64,000 nucleotides of DNA, from NCBI RefSeq assembly GCF_001953635.1, contig NZ_MEJH01000006.1, positions 63,915 to 127,914 on the forward strand, in the 5' to 3' direction. A program made the position numbers and the translations under genes. The stretch comes from Alteromonas abrolhosensis (lineage in GTDB: Bacteria; Pseudomonadota; Gammaproteobacteria; Enterobacterales; Alteromonadaceae). This document shows, piece by piece, positions 23,292 to 34,297 of this stretch. How positions within the stretch are numbered: position 1 is the first letter of the stretch; every line of letters begins with the position of its first letter. The notes beneath the pieces were generated by a model. The model worked only from the letters and a program-made list of their open reading frames with translations. It was not told the origin of the DNA and searched no databases.

Positions 23292-24467
23292 TTAGCTGGC
23301 TAGCTGCTGACCTTCCTTGTAAAGCTGAAGGGCTGTGGCAGTGTCATGCTTGCGTTCGCTAATTGCAGACAGCAGCAACAAATCTTCTTTGCGCGATTTC
23401 ATTTTAGTGGCTTTAAGCAGCGCTTTTTCCGCCAACACATCATCGCCTGAGTTGAACGCAACCTGACCTAGTGTGGAATACAGCGAAACATTATCTTCAT
23501 CTTGCTTTATCCAGCTTTCAAGCAGTCGTAGCGATGGCGATGCATCAGGAATATTAAGTTGCGTGAACAGCGGAAACAGGGCGCTATTCGGGCCACGTTT
23601 TTGCCATTCAACTAGCAAGTTCTGTGCGTCGGCATGCATACCTTGGTCAAGCAACTGTTGAATGTAAGCCGCGCGGTAAGCATCGTCGTGACGAAGCTTG
23701 CGGGGTAGGGTTTCCCAATATGATTTAAGCTCGACAGCGCCTTGCTTACTGGCAATTTCCGCAAACTTACCTTTGGCAATACGCTGGCTCCATGCGGTGT
23801 AATCCGCTTTGGGCAATGCTTTACGCCAGCCTGACAAATTCTCCTGAAGTACTTGCCACTTACCTAACTTGGCAAGAATTTGCGCTTTCAACTGCACAAC
23901 CTGCTTGTTCTCGCGCTCTTGCTCGTCAAGCTCGTTAAGTTTCTCTAATGCCGCATCGTATTTTTCTTCAACCATATCAATACGCGCGTGCATGACTGTT
24001 GCGGCTACTTTTGCTTTAGGAAAGTCAGTTGCCTGGACAAGGAAATAACGGGCTTTGGCTAAATCGTTATTGGCAAAAGCAATTTGCGCTGACGCCAAAT
24101 AGTTAACGCCTTCGAAATCGCCGTTGGTGGTTTTGCTTAGCGCCTTCTGAGCCGTATCAAAATCACCAGCAGCCATTGCGTGTAAGCCGTCGTAAAACGC
24201 ACGCTTGCGTTTGCGCTCACCTAAAGTGCCAAACCATTTATGTGAGCCTGTGATCAGGCTTAACGCCCACAATACAAGTCGAGATAGTACGTACCAGGCA
24301 ATGACGGCACCTATCACTAAAATACAAAAGCTGATCACCGTCATTTCAACAGCGGTGTTACCTAGTGATATCAGTACGTAGCCCTTATCGCCTAACAACA
24401 TCGGGCCAACAATGAGTGCAATAACGAATGCGGCTAATACCGCAAGGGCAATAGCTAACCATTTCAT
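23292..24467 (-). CDS. hemY: HemY-family inner membrane TPR protein
   Basis: A 391-residue protein anchored by two N-terminal membrane spans (about residues 3-23 and 41-65), followed by a cytoplasmic/periplasmic helical-repeat (TPR) domain covering most of the remainder; the family segment ERKRKRAFYDGLHAMAAGDFDTA is at about 104-126. Last gene of hemCDXY. This HemY is not the Bacillus protoporphyrinogen oxidase; in proteobacteria its precise heme role is unsettled. It overlaps hemX by four bases. Confidence 0.93.
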   Translation of the reverse strand: MKWLAIALAVLAAFVIALIVGPMLLGDKGYVLISLGNTAVEMTVISFCILVIGAVIAWYVLSRLVLWALSLITGSHKWFGTLGERKRKRAFYDGLHAMAAGDFDTAQKALSKTTNGDFEGVNYLASAQIAFANNDLAKARYFLVQATDFPKAKVAATVMHARIDMVEEKYDAALEKLNELDEQERENKQVVQLKAQILAKLGKWQVLQENLSGWRKALPKADYTAWSQRIAKGKFAEIASKQGAVELKSYWETLPRKLRHDDAYRAAYIQQLLDQGMHADAQNLLVEWQKRGPNSALFPLFTQLNIPDASPSLRLLESWIKQDEDNVSLYSTLGQVAFNSGDDVLAEKALLKATKMKSRKEDLLLLSAISERKHDTATALQLYKEGQQLAS

Positions 24468-25636
24468 AGTGCACTTGCTCCTTGTCCGAACACCTGCTTA
24501 ACGCGGCTATCCAGTAAACGCTCTAGCGGTTTTTGTGACGCTAGCTCTGTTGGGATAGGTCGCGAAATATCGGTAGCACTTAAATTTTGTAGTGCATCAA
24601 CAAAGCCGGTTACCTGGCTCTTTTCAGTGTCAAATTTTTCCGTAATTAGGGTTTGCGCGTACTGCAGCGACTGGCTGTAAAGACCAGCATCGCCTTGAAG
24701 CGCGGCGGTTTGCGCATGCATAAGCTGTAGGCGAAGTTGTTCTTTTGCTAAAAACTGCGCTTCCAGTGAAAGCACTGGCTCAACCGGGCCTTCAATAGTT
24801 TTCACCGTAAGAAAATCGTTCACCAACGAACGCCACACTTTAGCAAGGTTTTCCTGCCAGTCGTCAGTAGACTCAGACAACGTAGTGTCTTCTGCATTGG
24901 CGTCTTGGGGTTTTTCAAAGGTATCAAGTGGTAGCTTATCTATTTGCGCTATCATGCCTGTAAGCGCAAGGGCTACGGAACTTTGTGATACAGGGTTAAG
25001 TTGTTGAAGTGTTTGAATGTCTTCAGCGAGTGTTGCACGAACAGGCAGTACCGACGGGTCGGCCAGCGATTTTAATCGCTTATCTGCGTTAACTAGCAGC
25101 AAAATTGCTGTGCGTACGTCGTTTTCTAACCAAAGCTTTCTGCCTGCCATGCGAACCAAGTAATCAGCTTCAGCAATAAGCCAGTCGGCCGGTCGGCGAC
25201 CTTCCATATTATTAAGTTGCTCAAGGGTAGACTCTGACTGTAGCGTTAGCTTCTCATTTTGTGCTTTTAGGTCGGCGACCGTACTCTCTAGCGCCTGGTT
25301 GGTGCGCATGACTTTGTCGATAGACGCAACAATATCAGCGCGCTCGCGCTCTATTGCATTAAGCTGAGAGGCTGTAGTCTGCAGTGCAGACTCAGAACTT
25401 TTACTGGCTGATTGCTGTTGCATGTAATACCAGTAACCAGCGCCTGCCATTCCAAGCACCATAAGGAAAAGGATGATTACAACAAACCACAGTAGACCAT
25501 TTCCCGACGATTTCTTTTCAGCAGCGCCTGACTGTGTTGAGTCACTGTGTGTGGCAGAAGATTCGATAACGTCTTTTTCAGCTTCCACTTTCACGAGTTC
25601 CTCTTTTTGTGGGCTACTTTCATTGTTGTTGGCCAT
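24464..25636 (-). CDS. hemX: HemX, uroporphyrinogen-III C-methyltransferase-like membrane protein
   Basis: A 390-residue protein with an acidic Ser/Glu-rich cytoplasmic tail (1-47), one membrane span (about 48-71) and a long coiled-coil region (about 75-145) before a helical periplasmic domain. Often labelled uroporphyrinogen-III methyltransferase, but no SAM-binding motif is visible, so catalysis should not be assumed. It directly abuts hemD and overlaps hemY, in the standard hemCDXY order. Confidence 0.92.
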   Translation of the reverse strand: MANNNESSPQKEELVKVEAEKDVIESSATHSDSTQSGAAEKKSSGNGLLWFVVIILFLMVLGMAGAGYWYYMQQQSASKSSESALQTTASQLNAIERERADIVASIDKVMRTNQALESTVADLKAQNEKLTLQSESTLEQLNNMEGRRPADWLIAEADYLVRMAGRKLWLENDVRTAILLLVNADKRLKSLADPSVLPVRATLAEDIQTLQQLNPVSQSSVALALTGMIAQIDKLPLDTFEKPQDANAEDTTLSESTDDWQENLAKVWRSLVNDFLTVKTIEGPVEPVLSLEAQFLAKEQLRLQLMHAQTAALQGDAGLYSQSLQYAQTLITEKFDTEKSQVTGFVDALQNLSATDISRPIPTELASQKPLERLLDSRVKQVFGQGASAL

Positions 25637-26368
25637 TCAATACTCCCAGTTATCCTTTACCCAGGCGATGAGTGCCTGATCGGTGGCTCGCTGACAAACC
25701 GCGACCTCGTTGATACCTTGGCTAACGAGGCTTTTTGCAATTCGGTCGCTTACTGTTAACCATTTAATAGATTTAAGTGCAGTACCAAATTGCGCTATTA
25801 GTTGCAGTGCCATTGCTTCGCTTGTAGCGATAATGCCGCTAACTTCGTCCATTTTCCACCGTTTTGTGTAAACTGGGCGTGTAAGTTGCTCCCTTTTATA
25901 AACGCTAAAGCTATTTACTAAAATACCTTTTGCATCGAGTCCATTCGCTATGACGTCGCGACCACCTTCACCTTTAATAATAACGACATGCTGACAGTTT
26001 GCCTCATTAAGTTGATGCATTGCCAGTATACCTTCGGATGTATGGGCGTCGGGAATAGCGACCTGCGCCGATGAAAACGCTTGAAGCCCTGCTTGTAATT
26101 TTCGCGCAGTGGCATCGCCTACAGCAATCACTAACGGCAAATCACCCGCCGTATCACGTAAGCCTGAAACAACCGTATCTACTGCGTATACGCTGGTAAC
26201 AACAATAGCGTTTACTGCGTTTGTCGCTAAAAATTCTGCAGCAGCCTTTCGTTCAGACGAGACATCAAGAATGTCAGACGTCGCTACGCCTACCGCATCG
26301 ATGCCGGCTTTTTCAAAAGCCGACGCACTTGCTTTTAACTTTGGCAGTGGGCGTGTGAACAGCAACAT
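25637..26368 (-). CDS. hemD: Uroporphyrinogen-III synthase
   Basis: Closes hydroxymethylbilane to uroporphyrinogen III with inversion of ring D. The 243-residue two-domain product is weakly conserved, as usual, but has the family segments LFTRPLPKL at the N-terminus, VGDATARKLQAG (about 82-93) and VSDRIAKSLVSQGI near the C-terminus. Position immediately after hemC supports the call. Confidence 0.92.
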   Translation of the reverse strand: MLLFTRPLPKLKASASAFEKAGIDAVGVATSDILDVSSERKAAAEFLATNAVNAIVVTSVYAVDTVVSGLRDTAGDLPLVIAVGDATARKLQAGLQAFSSAQVAIPDAHTSEGILAMHQLNEANCQHVVIIKGEGGRDVIANGLDAKGILVNSFSVYKREQLTRPVYTKRWKMDEVSGIIATSEAMALQLIAQFGTALKSIKWLTVSDRIAKSLVSQGINEVAVCQRATDQALIAWVKDNWEY

Positions 26369-26432
26369 GTATTCGAACTCTTATCCTTGTAAATTCAAAG
26401 CGTAAACCTGCACGCACTCGATGAAATATAAC

Positions 26433-27371
26433 TTAGTTATAAAGCGCCTTTAAAATTTCTCCGGCACCTTGCTCAAGAAGTGATTCTGCAACTTCAACGC
26501 CGATATCAGTAGCTTTTTCTCGCGATGCCGTAGCAGAAGCAAAAAGCAATTCAGAGCCATCAGGTTGACCCACCATGCCGGTCAATGTGAGTACGTCACC
26601 ATCCAGAGTTGCGAAACTGCCAATAGGCACCTGACAGCCGCCTTCTAACCTCTCATTCATGGCGCGCTCTGCGATAACACGCGTGTTGGTGTCTGAATGA
26701 TTTAACGCTTGTAGCAAGCTAATAAGCTCTTCATCGTCGTTGCGACATTCAATACCAACCGCACCTTGTCCGACGGCAGGTAATGAAATATAAGCAGGCA
26801 ACGACATGCGAATACGAGATTCCATTTCAAGGCGAATAAGCCCTGCACAAGCTAAGATAATGGCGTCGTAGTCACCCGCGTCAAGTTTGGCTAAGCGCGT
26901 GTTTACATTTCCGCGCAGGTCCTTAATAACAAGGTCAGGGCGGTACTTGCGAATCTGACATTGTCTGCGCAGGCTAGATGTACCTACAACTGCGCCCTGA
27001 GGCAGAGCATCTAAACTATCGTGATGATTTGAAACAAATGCGTCGAACGGGTTTTCTCGCTCACAAATAGCGTGAAGACCAAAGCCTTCTGGAAACTCTA
27101 CCGGTACGTCTTTCATAGAATGCACGGCAATATCGGCACGACCTTCTAGCATGGCAATTTCGAGCTCTTTAATGAAAAGCCCTTTACCACCAATTTTGGC
27201 CAGAGGCGTGTCTAAGATTTTATCGCCCTGCGTATTCATGGGAACAAGCTCAACGGTCATTGAAGGATAATGCTCCAACAATTTCGCCTTCACATACTCA
27301 GCTTGCCAAAGCGCTAATGCACTTTTTCTAGTAGCAATTCGAACGGTGCGGGTAGTGTTGAGGTGACTCAT
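26433..27371 (-). CDS. hemC: Hydroxymethylbilane synthase (porphobilinogen deaminase)
   Basis: Polymerises four porphobilinogens to hydroxymethylbilane. The 312-residue product has the dipyrromethane cofactor cysteine at Cys246 ([12 protein letters not shown]), the catalytic aspartate in HSMKDVP (Asp88) and the arginine-rich GTSSLRRQ and DLRGNVNTR segments. First gene of hemCDXY, separated from hemD by 64 bases and divergent from the diguanylate cyclase gene. Confidence 0.97.
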   Translation of the reverse strand: MSHLNTTRTVRIATRKSALALWQAEYVKAKLLEHYPSMTVELVPMNTQGDKILDTPLAKIGGKGLFIKELEIAMLEGRADIAVHSMKDVPVEFPEGFGLHAICERENPFDAFVSNHHDSLDALPQGAVVGTSSLRRQCQIRKYRPDLVIKDLRGNVNTRLAKLDAGDYDAIILACAGLIRLEMESRIRMSLPAYISLPAVGQGAVGIECRNDDEELISLLQALNHSDTNTRVIAERAMNERLEGGCQVPIGSFATLDGDVLTLTGMVGQPDGSELLFASATASREKATDIGVEVAESLLEQGAGEILKALYN

Positions 27372-27569
27372 GGCTATTCCAATCTATGTAAAAAAGAAAC
27401 TAAAACGACGTATCACAAAACGTCATACGAGATACCTCGTAGTATACGCATTTTCTGTATTAATGTTTGAAATTAGACGCAGTTTTCTTCTTGGTTATTA
27501 GTAAACTTTCAGTCTATGCTGAAAGAGATATTCGATTAACTAGTTAAAAATCTGGAGAAAAGTCTTTGT

Positions 27570-28631
27570 ATGGACAATTCGTCGCTGCGTCAATTGCTTA
27601 GAAATGCCCAACAAGATGAAGCTGAAACCAAACGTAGAAGATTAATCTTATATTTTATCTCTTATGTTGGTGGCACAATCATGGCATTCATGGCGTGGCT
27701 AAACATGGGTACCAATAATCCGTTACTGGTTGGAACGCTTGCAGGCTCGGCAGCATTTGTATACGCCAATGTCGCGTTATCTCACATGTTCCCTCGCTCG
27801 GATGTCTTTTATTACCTCGCTGGCTTGGTGGTAATGTTCACCATAGACGGCTTGGTTTATACCGGTGGCCTGAACAATACGGGGCTTTATTTTATTTTTC
27901 CGCTGCTTTTCACGCAGATTGTGGTAGTGCGATTTAAGCCAGCTATGGTGTATGTGGCGGTGACCATGGGTATCGCTATTTTTCTGCTATACAACCAAGA
28001 CGGTATAGTCGCGAAGTACCCTGAAGAGCATGTTTCCCGCTTCCTCATCGCTACTATTTGTTTCATTTGTCTGGCGTTTATTGGCGAGAACTTCTGGCAT
28101 CAAAGCAGAAGAGAAATGCTGCGTGAAAATTTAGAGCGCATGCGTCAGGCCAATACCGATCCACTTACCAAACTCCCTAATAGACGCTTTTTAGAAGCCG
28201 TATTTTTTGAACGTGCGATGCAAGCTCCTGGTGCTCACTTTCCTTTAAGCGCCGTGGTGGTGGATATCGACCATTTTAAGAAAATAAACGATACCTATGG
28301 CCACGACATTGGCGATGAAGTGCTGATACACATCACAGATTTGATGAAAGACGCCGTAAGAACAACTGATGTTGTAGCTAGAACGGGGGGAGAAGAGTTC
28401 TTGGTGCTGTTTCCCCACGCGACATTGAGTCAAGCCGTAAAATTAGCAGAAAAAATGCGAAAAGTTATTGAAGCTACGCCGTTTGTGGAAGGAGATATTA
28501 ACCACCCGATAACAGCAAGCTTTGGCGTGGCAACGGCGTTAACCGATACCAATTTACACGCTTGTTTGAAACAGGCCGATGATAACCTTTACAAAGCTAA
28601 AAGCGCGGGTAGAAATCGAGTTGTGGAATGA
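27570..28631 (+). CDS. Membrane diguanylate cyclase (GGDEF)
   Basis: Makes cyclic-di-GMP from two GTP. The 353-residue product has about six membrane spans (residues ~25-175), a short linker helix and a GGDEF domain with the active-site motif GGEEF at 273-277. The inhibitory I-site RxxD is present five residues upstream (RTTD, 264-267), so product inhibition is likely. DPLTKLPNRR and VDIDHFKKINDTYGHDIGD are intact. The membrane region resembles no sensor family I can name. A bidirectional terminator follows. Confidence 0.93.
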   Translation: MDNSSLRQLLRNAQQDEAETKRRRLILYFISYVGGTIMAFMAWLNMGTNNPLLVGTLAGSAAFVYANVALSHMFPRSDVFYYLAGLVVMFTIDGLVYTGGLNNTGLYFIFPLLFTQIVVVRFKPAMVYVAVTMGIAIFLLYNQDGIVAKYPEEHVSRFLIATICFICLAFIGENFWHQSRREMLRENLERMRQANTDPLTKLPNRRFLEAVFFERAMQAPGAHFPLSAVVVDIDHFKKINDTYGHDIGDEVLIHITDLMKDAVRTTDVVARTGGEEFLVLFPHATLSQAVKLAEKMRKVIEATPFVEGDINHPITASFGVATALTDTNLHACLKQADDNLYKAKSAGRNRVVE

Positions 28632-28655
28632 GCCGTGGCCAGAAATATTCGTTCT

Positions 28656-28692
28656 CTGACCCAAAAAAAACACAAGGCTGACCCTAAAAAAA
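28656..28692 (+). repeat. Two degenerate CTGACCC-A(n) repeats
   Basis: Two short copies, CTGACCCAAAAAAAA (28656-28670) and CTGACCCTAAAAAAA (28678-28692), lie after the diguanylate cyclase gene. They resemble one arm of the long palindrome at 29495-29538 on the other side of the neighbouring gene. Confidence 0.5.
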
Positions 28693-28725
28693 TAGCTGGC
28701 AGCTACTGCTAAACCAGCTATTTTT
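28688..28725. terminator. Bidirectional terminator between diguanylate cyclase and carboxylesterase genes
   Basis: A 12-bp stem AAAAATAGCTGG / CCAGCTATTTTT with a 14-base loop; A and T runs on both sides suit both converging genes. Confidence 0.87.
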
Positions 28726-28746
28726 CTCAATCCTATCGATAAGCGA

Positions 28747-29418
28747 TTAGCCCAGTACTTTTTGAAGCCATGCGCTAATATCGTTAAGCTCTTGCATACA
28801 TACATTGTGCTGCATTGCGTAGGTTTGCCATGTAGCATTAAACCCGTTTTCGCTTAATGTTTTAAATGCAGCATTACCCATAAATACAGGCACTACCTCA
28901 TCTTGTTCACCGTGTGCCATCATTACAGGTGTTTCACGGTTGGTATCTTTTGCTTCGTTGCCAAGTAGCGATGGCTCACACATATAAGTGGAAAGTGCCA
29001 AGACACCAGCAAACTTTCTCGTATATCTAGGCGCTAAGTGCAGCGCAATAACACCGCCCTGTGAAAACCCTGCCAGTACAATGCGCTCACTAGGAATACC
29101 GCTTTCGATTTGCGCTTCAATAAGCGCTTCCACTTGCGCGGCAGATTCTTTCACACCTTCTAGATCTGCACGACTTTCAAAATCTAATGATTTTATGTCA
29201 TACCAAGCGCGCATGCGCATACCGCCATTAATAGTAATAGGGCGTTCAGGCGCATGAGGGAAAAGAAATTTTACGGCCATTGATTCAGGCAATTTTAGCT
29301 CGGGCACAATAGGGGCGAAACCATGGCCTGAATCGCCAAGACCGTGTAGCCAGATAACGCAGGCATCAGGCGCAGTGGATGGATTTATCTCTACGCACGG
29401 CAGAAGTTGCTGAGTCAT
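28747..29418 (-). CDS. Alpha/beta-hydrolase, carboxylesterase/phospholipase family
   Basis: A 223-residue serine esterase of the carboxylesterase/acyl-protein thioesterase type (E. coli YpfH and P. fluorescens esterase II group). Visible elements: oxyanion region IWLHGLGDSGHGF (about 22-34), nucleophile elbow GFSQGG (Ser at about 118), the charge-relay Asp in GEQDEVVP and a C-terminal His in QHNVCM. Physiological substrate unknown. It is divergent from gmk, with a large palindrome in between. Confidence 0.9.
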   Translation of the reverse strand: MTQQLLPCVEINPSTAPDACVIWLHGLGDSGHGFAPIVPELKLPESMAVKFLFPHAPERPITINGGMRMRAWYDIKSLDFESRADLEGVKESAAQVEALIEAQIESGIPSERIVLAGFSQGGVIALHLAPRYTRKFAGVLALSTYMCEPSLLGNEAKDTNRETPVMMAHGEQDEVVPVFMGNAAFKTLSENGFNATWQTYAMQHNVCMQELNDISAWLQKVLG

Positions 29419-29494
29419 TCAATATTTCCTAGTTTTTGTTGTTGCTTTATCACCGATGCCTAATCCCTTTTCAACGGTAATATCTGTCTCACAC

Positions 29495-29538
29495 AAAAAT
29501 AATGGGGTCAGAGTCATTACTCTGACCCCATTATTTTT
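29495..29538. repeat. REP-like perfect palindrome
   Basis: A perfect 20-bp inverted repeat (29495-29514 and 29519-29538) around a CATT loop, with core GGGGTCAGAGT / ACTCTGACCCC and A/T runs at both ends. It looks like a bidirectional terminator, yet it lies between two divergent genes and has no gene to terminate. The core matches sequences I recall as dispersed palindromes in gammaproteobacteria, often linked to Y1-type (REP-associated) transposases; that link is from memory. Confidence 0.75.
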
Positions 29539-29637
29539 TACATTCAACGGCTGTGAACACTTAATCGCAGTTACGGCACAACCGCTTAATATGCTATCAT
29601 TGCCACTTGAAATCACCACATTTTGACAGAATTTTAA

Positions 29638-30285
<648 letters not shown>

Positions 30286-30454
30286 GCTTAACCCATAATG
30301 TCGCGTTTTGATTTAAGCACGCATGATCAGTAGGTAAGCACTACGATCTGACTGCTTCAATTTCAAACAAAACGCTAGGATCGCGGCGCGTAACTGTGTA
30401 TACTACGCGGCCGTTTTTTGAATAACTTGCTCAACCTAATTTTCGGAGAAATAC

Positions 30455-30727
30455 ATGGCTCGCGTAACTGTAGAAGATGCCGTAGATAAAATTGGTAACC
30501 GCTTTGACCTAGTGCTTGTTGCTGCACGCCGTGCACGTCAAATTGCCACTGAAGGCAAAGATCCTATGGTTGACGTTCAAAACGATAAGCCAACTGTTAC
30601 AGCGCTTCGTGAAATTGAAGAAGGTTTGGTAACGGCTGCTACGCTTGAACAAGCAGAACTTCAAGCTCAAGAACAGCAAGAACACGCTGAATTTGCATCA
30701 GTAGCAAACATTCTATCTGATCAGTAA
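30455..30727 (+). CDS. rpoZ: RNA polymerase omega subunit
   Basis: A 90-residue omega subunit that helps assemble beta-prime and forms part of the ppGpp site 1. The signature [20 protein letters not shown] and ARRARQIA is complete. A GGAG ribosome site precedes the ATG. Gene order with spoT downstream is conserved from E. coli. Confidence 0.97.
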   Translation: MARVTVEDAVDKIGNRFDLVLVAARRARQIATEGKDPMVDVQNDKPTVTALREIEEGLVTAATLEQAELQAQEQQEHAEFASVANILSDQ

Positions 30728-30759
30728 AACCCACTTTTAAGGGCTTTTACGTCGTATTT

Positions 30760-30798
30760 AGCGCCAGTGCTTTGAAAAAAGCACTGGCGCTTTACTTT
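30760..30798 (+). terminator. Terminator-like hairpin between rpoZ and spoT
   Basis: A 14-bp perfect stem AGCGCCAGTGCTTT / AAAGCACTGGCGCT with a GAAA tetraloop, followed by an interrupted T-rich tail (TTACTTTT). It may stop or attenuate transcription from rpoZ into spoT. Confidence 0.75.
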
Positions 30799-30870
30799 TG
30801 GCGTATTGGCTTATTGCACAATTAAACGTATTCTTAGCGTTGTAACGTTAGATAAGGGTCACGCTCCACT

Positions 30871-32982
30871 GTGTATTTGTTTGAAGGTTTAAAGCAGAAA
30901 GTTGTTGAGTACTTACCAACCGAACGCGTTCAGTTGGTTCAAGATGCTTTTGTTCTTGCTCAAGAGGCTCACGACGGCCAAATGCGCTCGAGTGGCGACC
31001 CGTACATCACACACCCTGTGGCAGTGGCTGGTATACTTGCCGATATGCACCTTGATCACGAAACGATCATGGCTGCACTTCTTCACGACGTTATTGAAGA
31101 TACCCATTACAGCAAAGAAGACTTAGCTGAAGCTTTTGGTGATACCGTTGCAGAACTTGTAGAAGGTGTTAGTAAGCTAGATAAACTAGCGTTTAGCACC
31201 AAACAAGAAGCACAAGCCGAAAACTTCCGCAAAATGATGATGGCCATGGTGCAAGACATCAGGGTTATTCTTATCAAGCTTGCTGACCGCACGCATAACA
31301 TGCGTACCTTAGGGTCGTTACGACCAGACAAGCGCCGTCGTATTGCGCTAGAAACACTCGAAATTTATGCGCCTATTGCCCACCGTCTGGGTATTCACGA
31401 TATTAAAAACGAGCTTGAAGATTTAGGTTTTCAGGCGATGTACCCCATGCGTCACCGCGCGTTGAAGTCTGCTGTTAGACAAGCGCGAGGCAATCGTAAA
31501 GAGATAATCGAAAATATTCGCGAAGAGTTAAACACTCGTCTTGAAGCTTATAAGATTGAATCGAACGTATTAGGGCGCGAGAAGCACCTGTATTCCATTT
31601 ACCGCAAAATGAAAAACAAAGAACTGATGTTCAACGAGGTAATGGACATTTATGCGTTTCGTATCGTGGTAGAGTCAGTAGACAGTTGCTACCGTGCGCT
31701 TGGTGCTATGCATGGGCTGTATAAGCCTATTGAGAATCGTTTTAAAGACTACATCGCTATTCCTCGTACCAACGGCTATCAGTCGTTGCATACCTCATTA
31801 ATTGGCCCTCACGGTATTCCTGTGGAAATTCAAATTCGTACACAGGAAATGGACCAAATGGCAGATAAAGGGGTAGCGGCGCATTGGCTTTATAAAGAGC
31901 CTGGCGATAACGGCACCACCGCACAGCTTCGTGCGCGCAAGTGGATGCAGAGCTTGCTTGAACTTCAACAGTCGGCAAGTTCGTCGTTTGAGTTCATTGA
32001 GTCGGTGAAAACAGACCTGTTTCCTGATGAAATTTACGTGTTTACGCCAGATGGCCGTATTATCGAGTTACCAATGGGCGCCACCGCTGTCGATTTCGCT
32101 TATGCCGTACACTCTGATGTGGGTAACACCTGTGTAGGTGTGCGCGTAGAACGTCGAAACTTCAGTTTGAGTAAGCCACTTGAAAACGGTCAAACCGTGG
32201 AAATTATTACCTCGCCTAAAGCGAAGCCTAATGCGAACTGGCTAAACTTTGTGGTGAGCGCTCGCGCACGTACGCGCATTCGTCAGTACCTTCGTAAACA
32301 GCACTCTCAAGAAGCAGTGAACATGGGGAACCGTTTACTTCGTCACGCGCTAGGCAGCGTGAAATTAGACGATATTCCAAACGAAGATATTGAACGTGTG
32401 GTAGCAGAAACCAAACACGCCAATTTTGACGACTTGTTGGTGGATATAGGCCTAGGCAACGAATTAAGCGCAATAGTAGCGCGCCGTTTATTAGGTGAAA
32501 GCACAACAGACTTATCAGATAAGAAAGGTAATGTGGCTATTCGCGGAACGGAAGGTCTACTTGTTCACTATTCTCGTTGCTGTCACCCTATCCCTGATGA
32601 TGAAATTGTGGCTGTATTAAGCCCAGGTCGCGGTATGACTATTCACCAAATTGGGTGCAATAACATTCGTAAACTTACCCGCGAAGAACCCCAGCGTGTG
32701 TTGCCCATGCAGTGGGACGATAACCCGCAGGGTGAATTTAAAGCGTCACTGCGTATAGAACTGATAAACCATCAGGGCACACTGGCAACTTTAACGAACA
32801 CCATTTCAGGGTGTGATTCCAATATCATTGGTCTGCAAACTGAAGAAAAAGAGAGTAATATCTACTTTATTGACCTTGAACTTACCACACACAACCGTGT
32901 GCACTTGGCCCGTGTTATGAAGAAAATACGCACAATGCCAGAAGTTCAAAAAGTGTCTCGTCATAGTCAATCACGACACTAA
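30871..32982 (+). CDS. spoT: Bifunctional (p)ppGpp hydrolase/synthetase SpoT
   Basis: Hydrolyses and, more weakly, makes (p)ppGpp. The 703-residue product (E. coli 702) contains, in order, the HD hydrolase domain with His48 and the HD pair His72/Asp73 ([10 protein letters not shown]), the synthetase domain (about 235-345, with YRAL and [10 protein letters not shown]), TGS ([12 protein letters not shown], about 385-445), the zinc-finger-like CCHPIP segment and a C-terminal ACT domain (about 625-700). GTG start, aligned with the E. coli MYLFE N-terminus. RidA follows 23 bases later. Confidence 0.97.
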   Translation: MYLFEGLKQKVVEYLPTERVQLVQDAFVLAQEAHDGQMRSSGDPYITHPVAVAGILADMHLDHETIMAALLHDVIEDTHYSKEDLAEAFGDTVAELVEGVSKLDKLAFSTKQEAQAENFRKMMMAMVQDIRVILIKLADRTHNMRTLGSLRPDKRRRIALETLEIYAPIAHRLGIHDIKNELEDLGFQAMYPMRHRALKSAVRQARGNRKEIIENIREELNTRLEAYKIESNVLGREKHLYSIYRKMKNKELMFNEVMDIYAFRIVVESVDSCYRALGAMHGLYKPIENRFKDYIAIPRTNGYQSLHTSLIGPHGIPVEIQIRTQEMDQMADKGVAAHWLYKEPGDNGTTAQLRARKWMQSLLELQQSASSSFEFIESVKTDLFPDEIYVFTPDGRIIELPMGATAVDFAYAVHSDVGNTCVGVRVERRNFSLSKPLENGQTVEIITSPKAKPNANWLNFVVSARARTRIRQYLRKQHSQEAVNMGNRLLRHALGSVKLDDIPNEDIERVVAETKHANFDDLLVDIGLGNELSAIVARRLLGESTTDLSDKKGNVAIRGTEGLLVHYSRCCHPIPDDEIVAVLSPGRGMTIHQIGCNNIRKLTREEPQRVLPMQWDDNPQGEFKASLRIELINHQGTLATLTNTISGCDSNIIGLQTEEKESNIYFIDLELTTHNRVHLARVMKKIRTMPEVQKVSRHSQSRH

Positions 32983-33005
32983 TTACTACAAATTTAGGAA
33001 CCACT

Positions 33006-33392
33006 ATGTCTAAGTCTATTATTCAGACCGATAAGGCACCTGCTGCTATTGGTACTTACAGCCAAGCAGTTAAAGCAGGCACTACCGTTTATCTTTCTGG
33101 TCAAATCCCTCTAGTTGCTGAAACCATGGAAATGGTGTCGGACGACTTTGAAGCGCAAGCCGTACAGGTATTTGAGAACATTAAAGCAGTGTGTGAAGCT
33201 GCAGGCGGCACCACCAACGACCTAGTGAAAGTTAACATTTTCCTTATCGACCTAGGTCACTTTGCGACGGTTAACGAAATAATGAGCCGTTACTTCACTA
33301 AGCCTTATCCAGCACGTGCTGCCGTTCAGGTAACAGCGCTGCCTAAAGGGGCACAAATTGAAATTGATGGTGTAATGGAACTGCCGGAGTAA
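33006..33392 (+). CDS. ridA: RidA family 2-iminobutanoate/2-iminopropanoate deaminase
   Basis: A 128-residue Rid/YjgF protein that hydrolyses reactive enamine/imine intermediates from PLP enzymes such as threonine dehydratase. The family arginine (YPARAAVQV, about Arg105) and the C-terminal [10 protein letters not shown] are present. It lies between spoT and trmH, three bases ahead of trmH, and is probably co-transcribed with both. Confidence 0.95.
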   Translation: MSKSIIQTDKAPAAIGTYSQAVKAGTTVYLSGQIPLVAETMEMVSDDFEAQAVQVFENIKAVCEAAGGTTNDLVKVNIFLIDLGHFATVNEIMSRYFTKPYPARAAVQVTALPKGAQIEIDGVMELPE

Positions 33393-33395
33393 GCC

Positions 33396-34103
33396 ATGTC
33401 ACCTGAGCGTTACCAGCGCATAAGACAAGTGCTGGAAAGAAGGCAAACCGACCTTACGGTTTGCCTTGAAAATGTGCACAAGCCGCATAATGTATCGGCT
33501 GTAGTGAGAACCTGTGATGCGGTAGGCATTCATCGCGTTCACACTGTGTGGGAAAAGAAATACCAGTTTCGTCGTGGTACGGCAATGGGCAGCCAGCAGT
33601 GGGTGCGCCAAACCAACCACGATAATATCAACGACGCGATGGCTGAACTAAAAGGTCAAGGCATGCAGGTGCTGGTAACCCACTTGTCTGATACCGCAGT
33701 CGATTTTCGCGATATTGATTACACCAAGCCAACGGCTATTTTGTTTGGACAAGAGAAGTACGGGGCAACCGACGAAGCCAAAGCAATGGCCGATCACGAC
33801 ATCGTTATTCCGATGATGGGTATGGTGCAGTCGCTCAATGTATCAGTAGCGGCAGCGTTAGTTTTATACGAAGCTCAGCGCCAGCGTACAATTGCCGGTA
33901 TGTATAACACTCAGCAACTACCAGAAGAAGAGTGCCAGGCACTGGCCTTTCAAAATGGGTACCCTCGTCTGTATAAGCTTTGTCAGCGCAAAGGTTTGCC
34001 ATTGCCGGCTATTAATGCATTAGGCGAAGTAGATGCCGACGATAGCTGGTGGAAAGAAATGCAAATCACTAAAGCGGAAGCAAACGCGCTCGAAGCCGAC
34101 TAA
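33396..34103 (+). CDS. trmH: tRNA (guanosine(18)-2'-O)-methyltransferase
   Basis: SPOUT-class enzyme methylating the ribose of G18 in the tRNA D-loop. The 235-residue product has the N-terminal RQTDLTVCLENVHKPHNVSAVVRTCDA (motif 1 with the catalytic Arg in VVRTCD), motif 2 (ILFGQEKYGA) and motif 3 (IVIPMMGMVQSLNVSVAAA) forming the SAM-binding knot. A GGAG ribosome site overlaps the ridA stop. The spoT-trmH-recG order is conserved. Confidence 0.95.
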   Translation: MSPERYQRIRQVLERRQTDLTVCLENVHKPHNVSAVVRTCDAVGIHRVHTVWEKKYQFRRGTAMGSQQWVRQTNHDNINDAMAELKGQGMQVLVTHLSDTAVDFRDIDYTKPTAILFGQEKYGATDEAKAMADHDIVIPMMGMVQSLNVSVAAALVLYEAQRQRTIAGMYNTQQLPEEECQALAFQNGYPRLYKLCQRKGLPLPAINALGEVDADDSWWKEMQITKAEANALEAD

Positions 34104-34297
34104 GGCTTAACGTATTGGTTTCGCTTTTACTTTTGCCCTCACTTGCATAGTGGCCAGCGTGAAAAACTGGCCTAAAGCGTACTCGCCAACCCCTCAACAA
34201 TCCTTTACACTTCTTTTCTTATAACACATTGAATAACACCAGTTTGTGTCTATTCAAAGGTTAAATAATTAATGTTTCAAAAGAAGGATGTCGCTTG

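Noticed and set aside
29419..29619. A 66-codon minus-strand frame upstream of the carboxylesterase
   Set aside because: It reads through the perfect palindrome at 29495-29538, has no ribosome site, and its sequence looks random.
34152..34172. Hairpin GGCCAG...CTGGCC after trmH as a terminator
   Set aside because: The stem is only six base pairs with a nine-base loop and no U tract follows.
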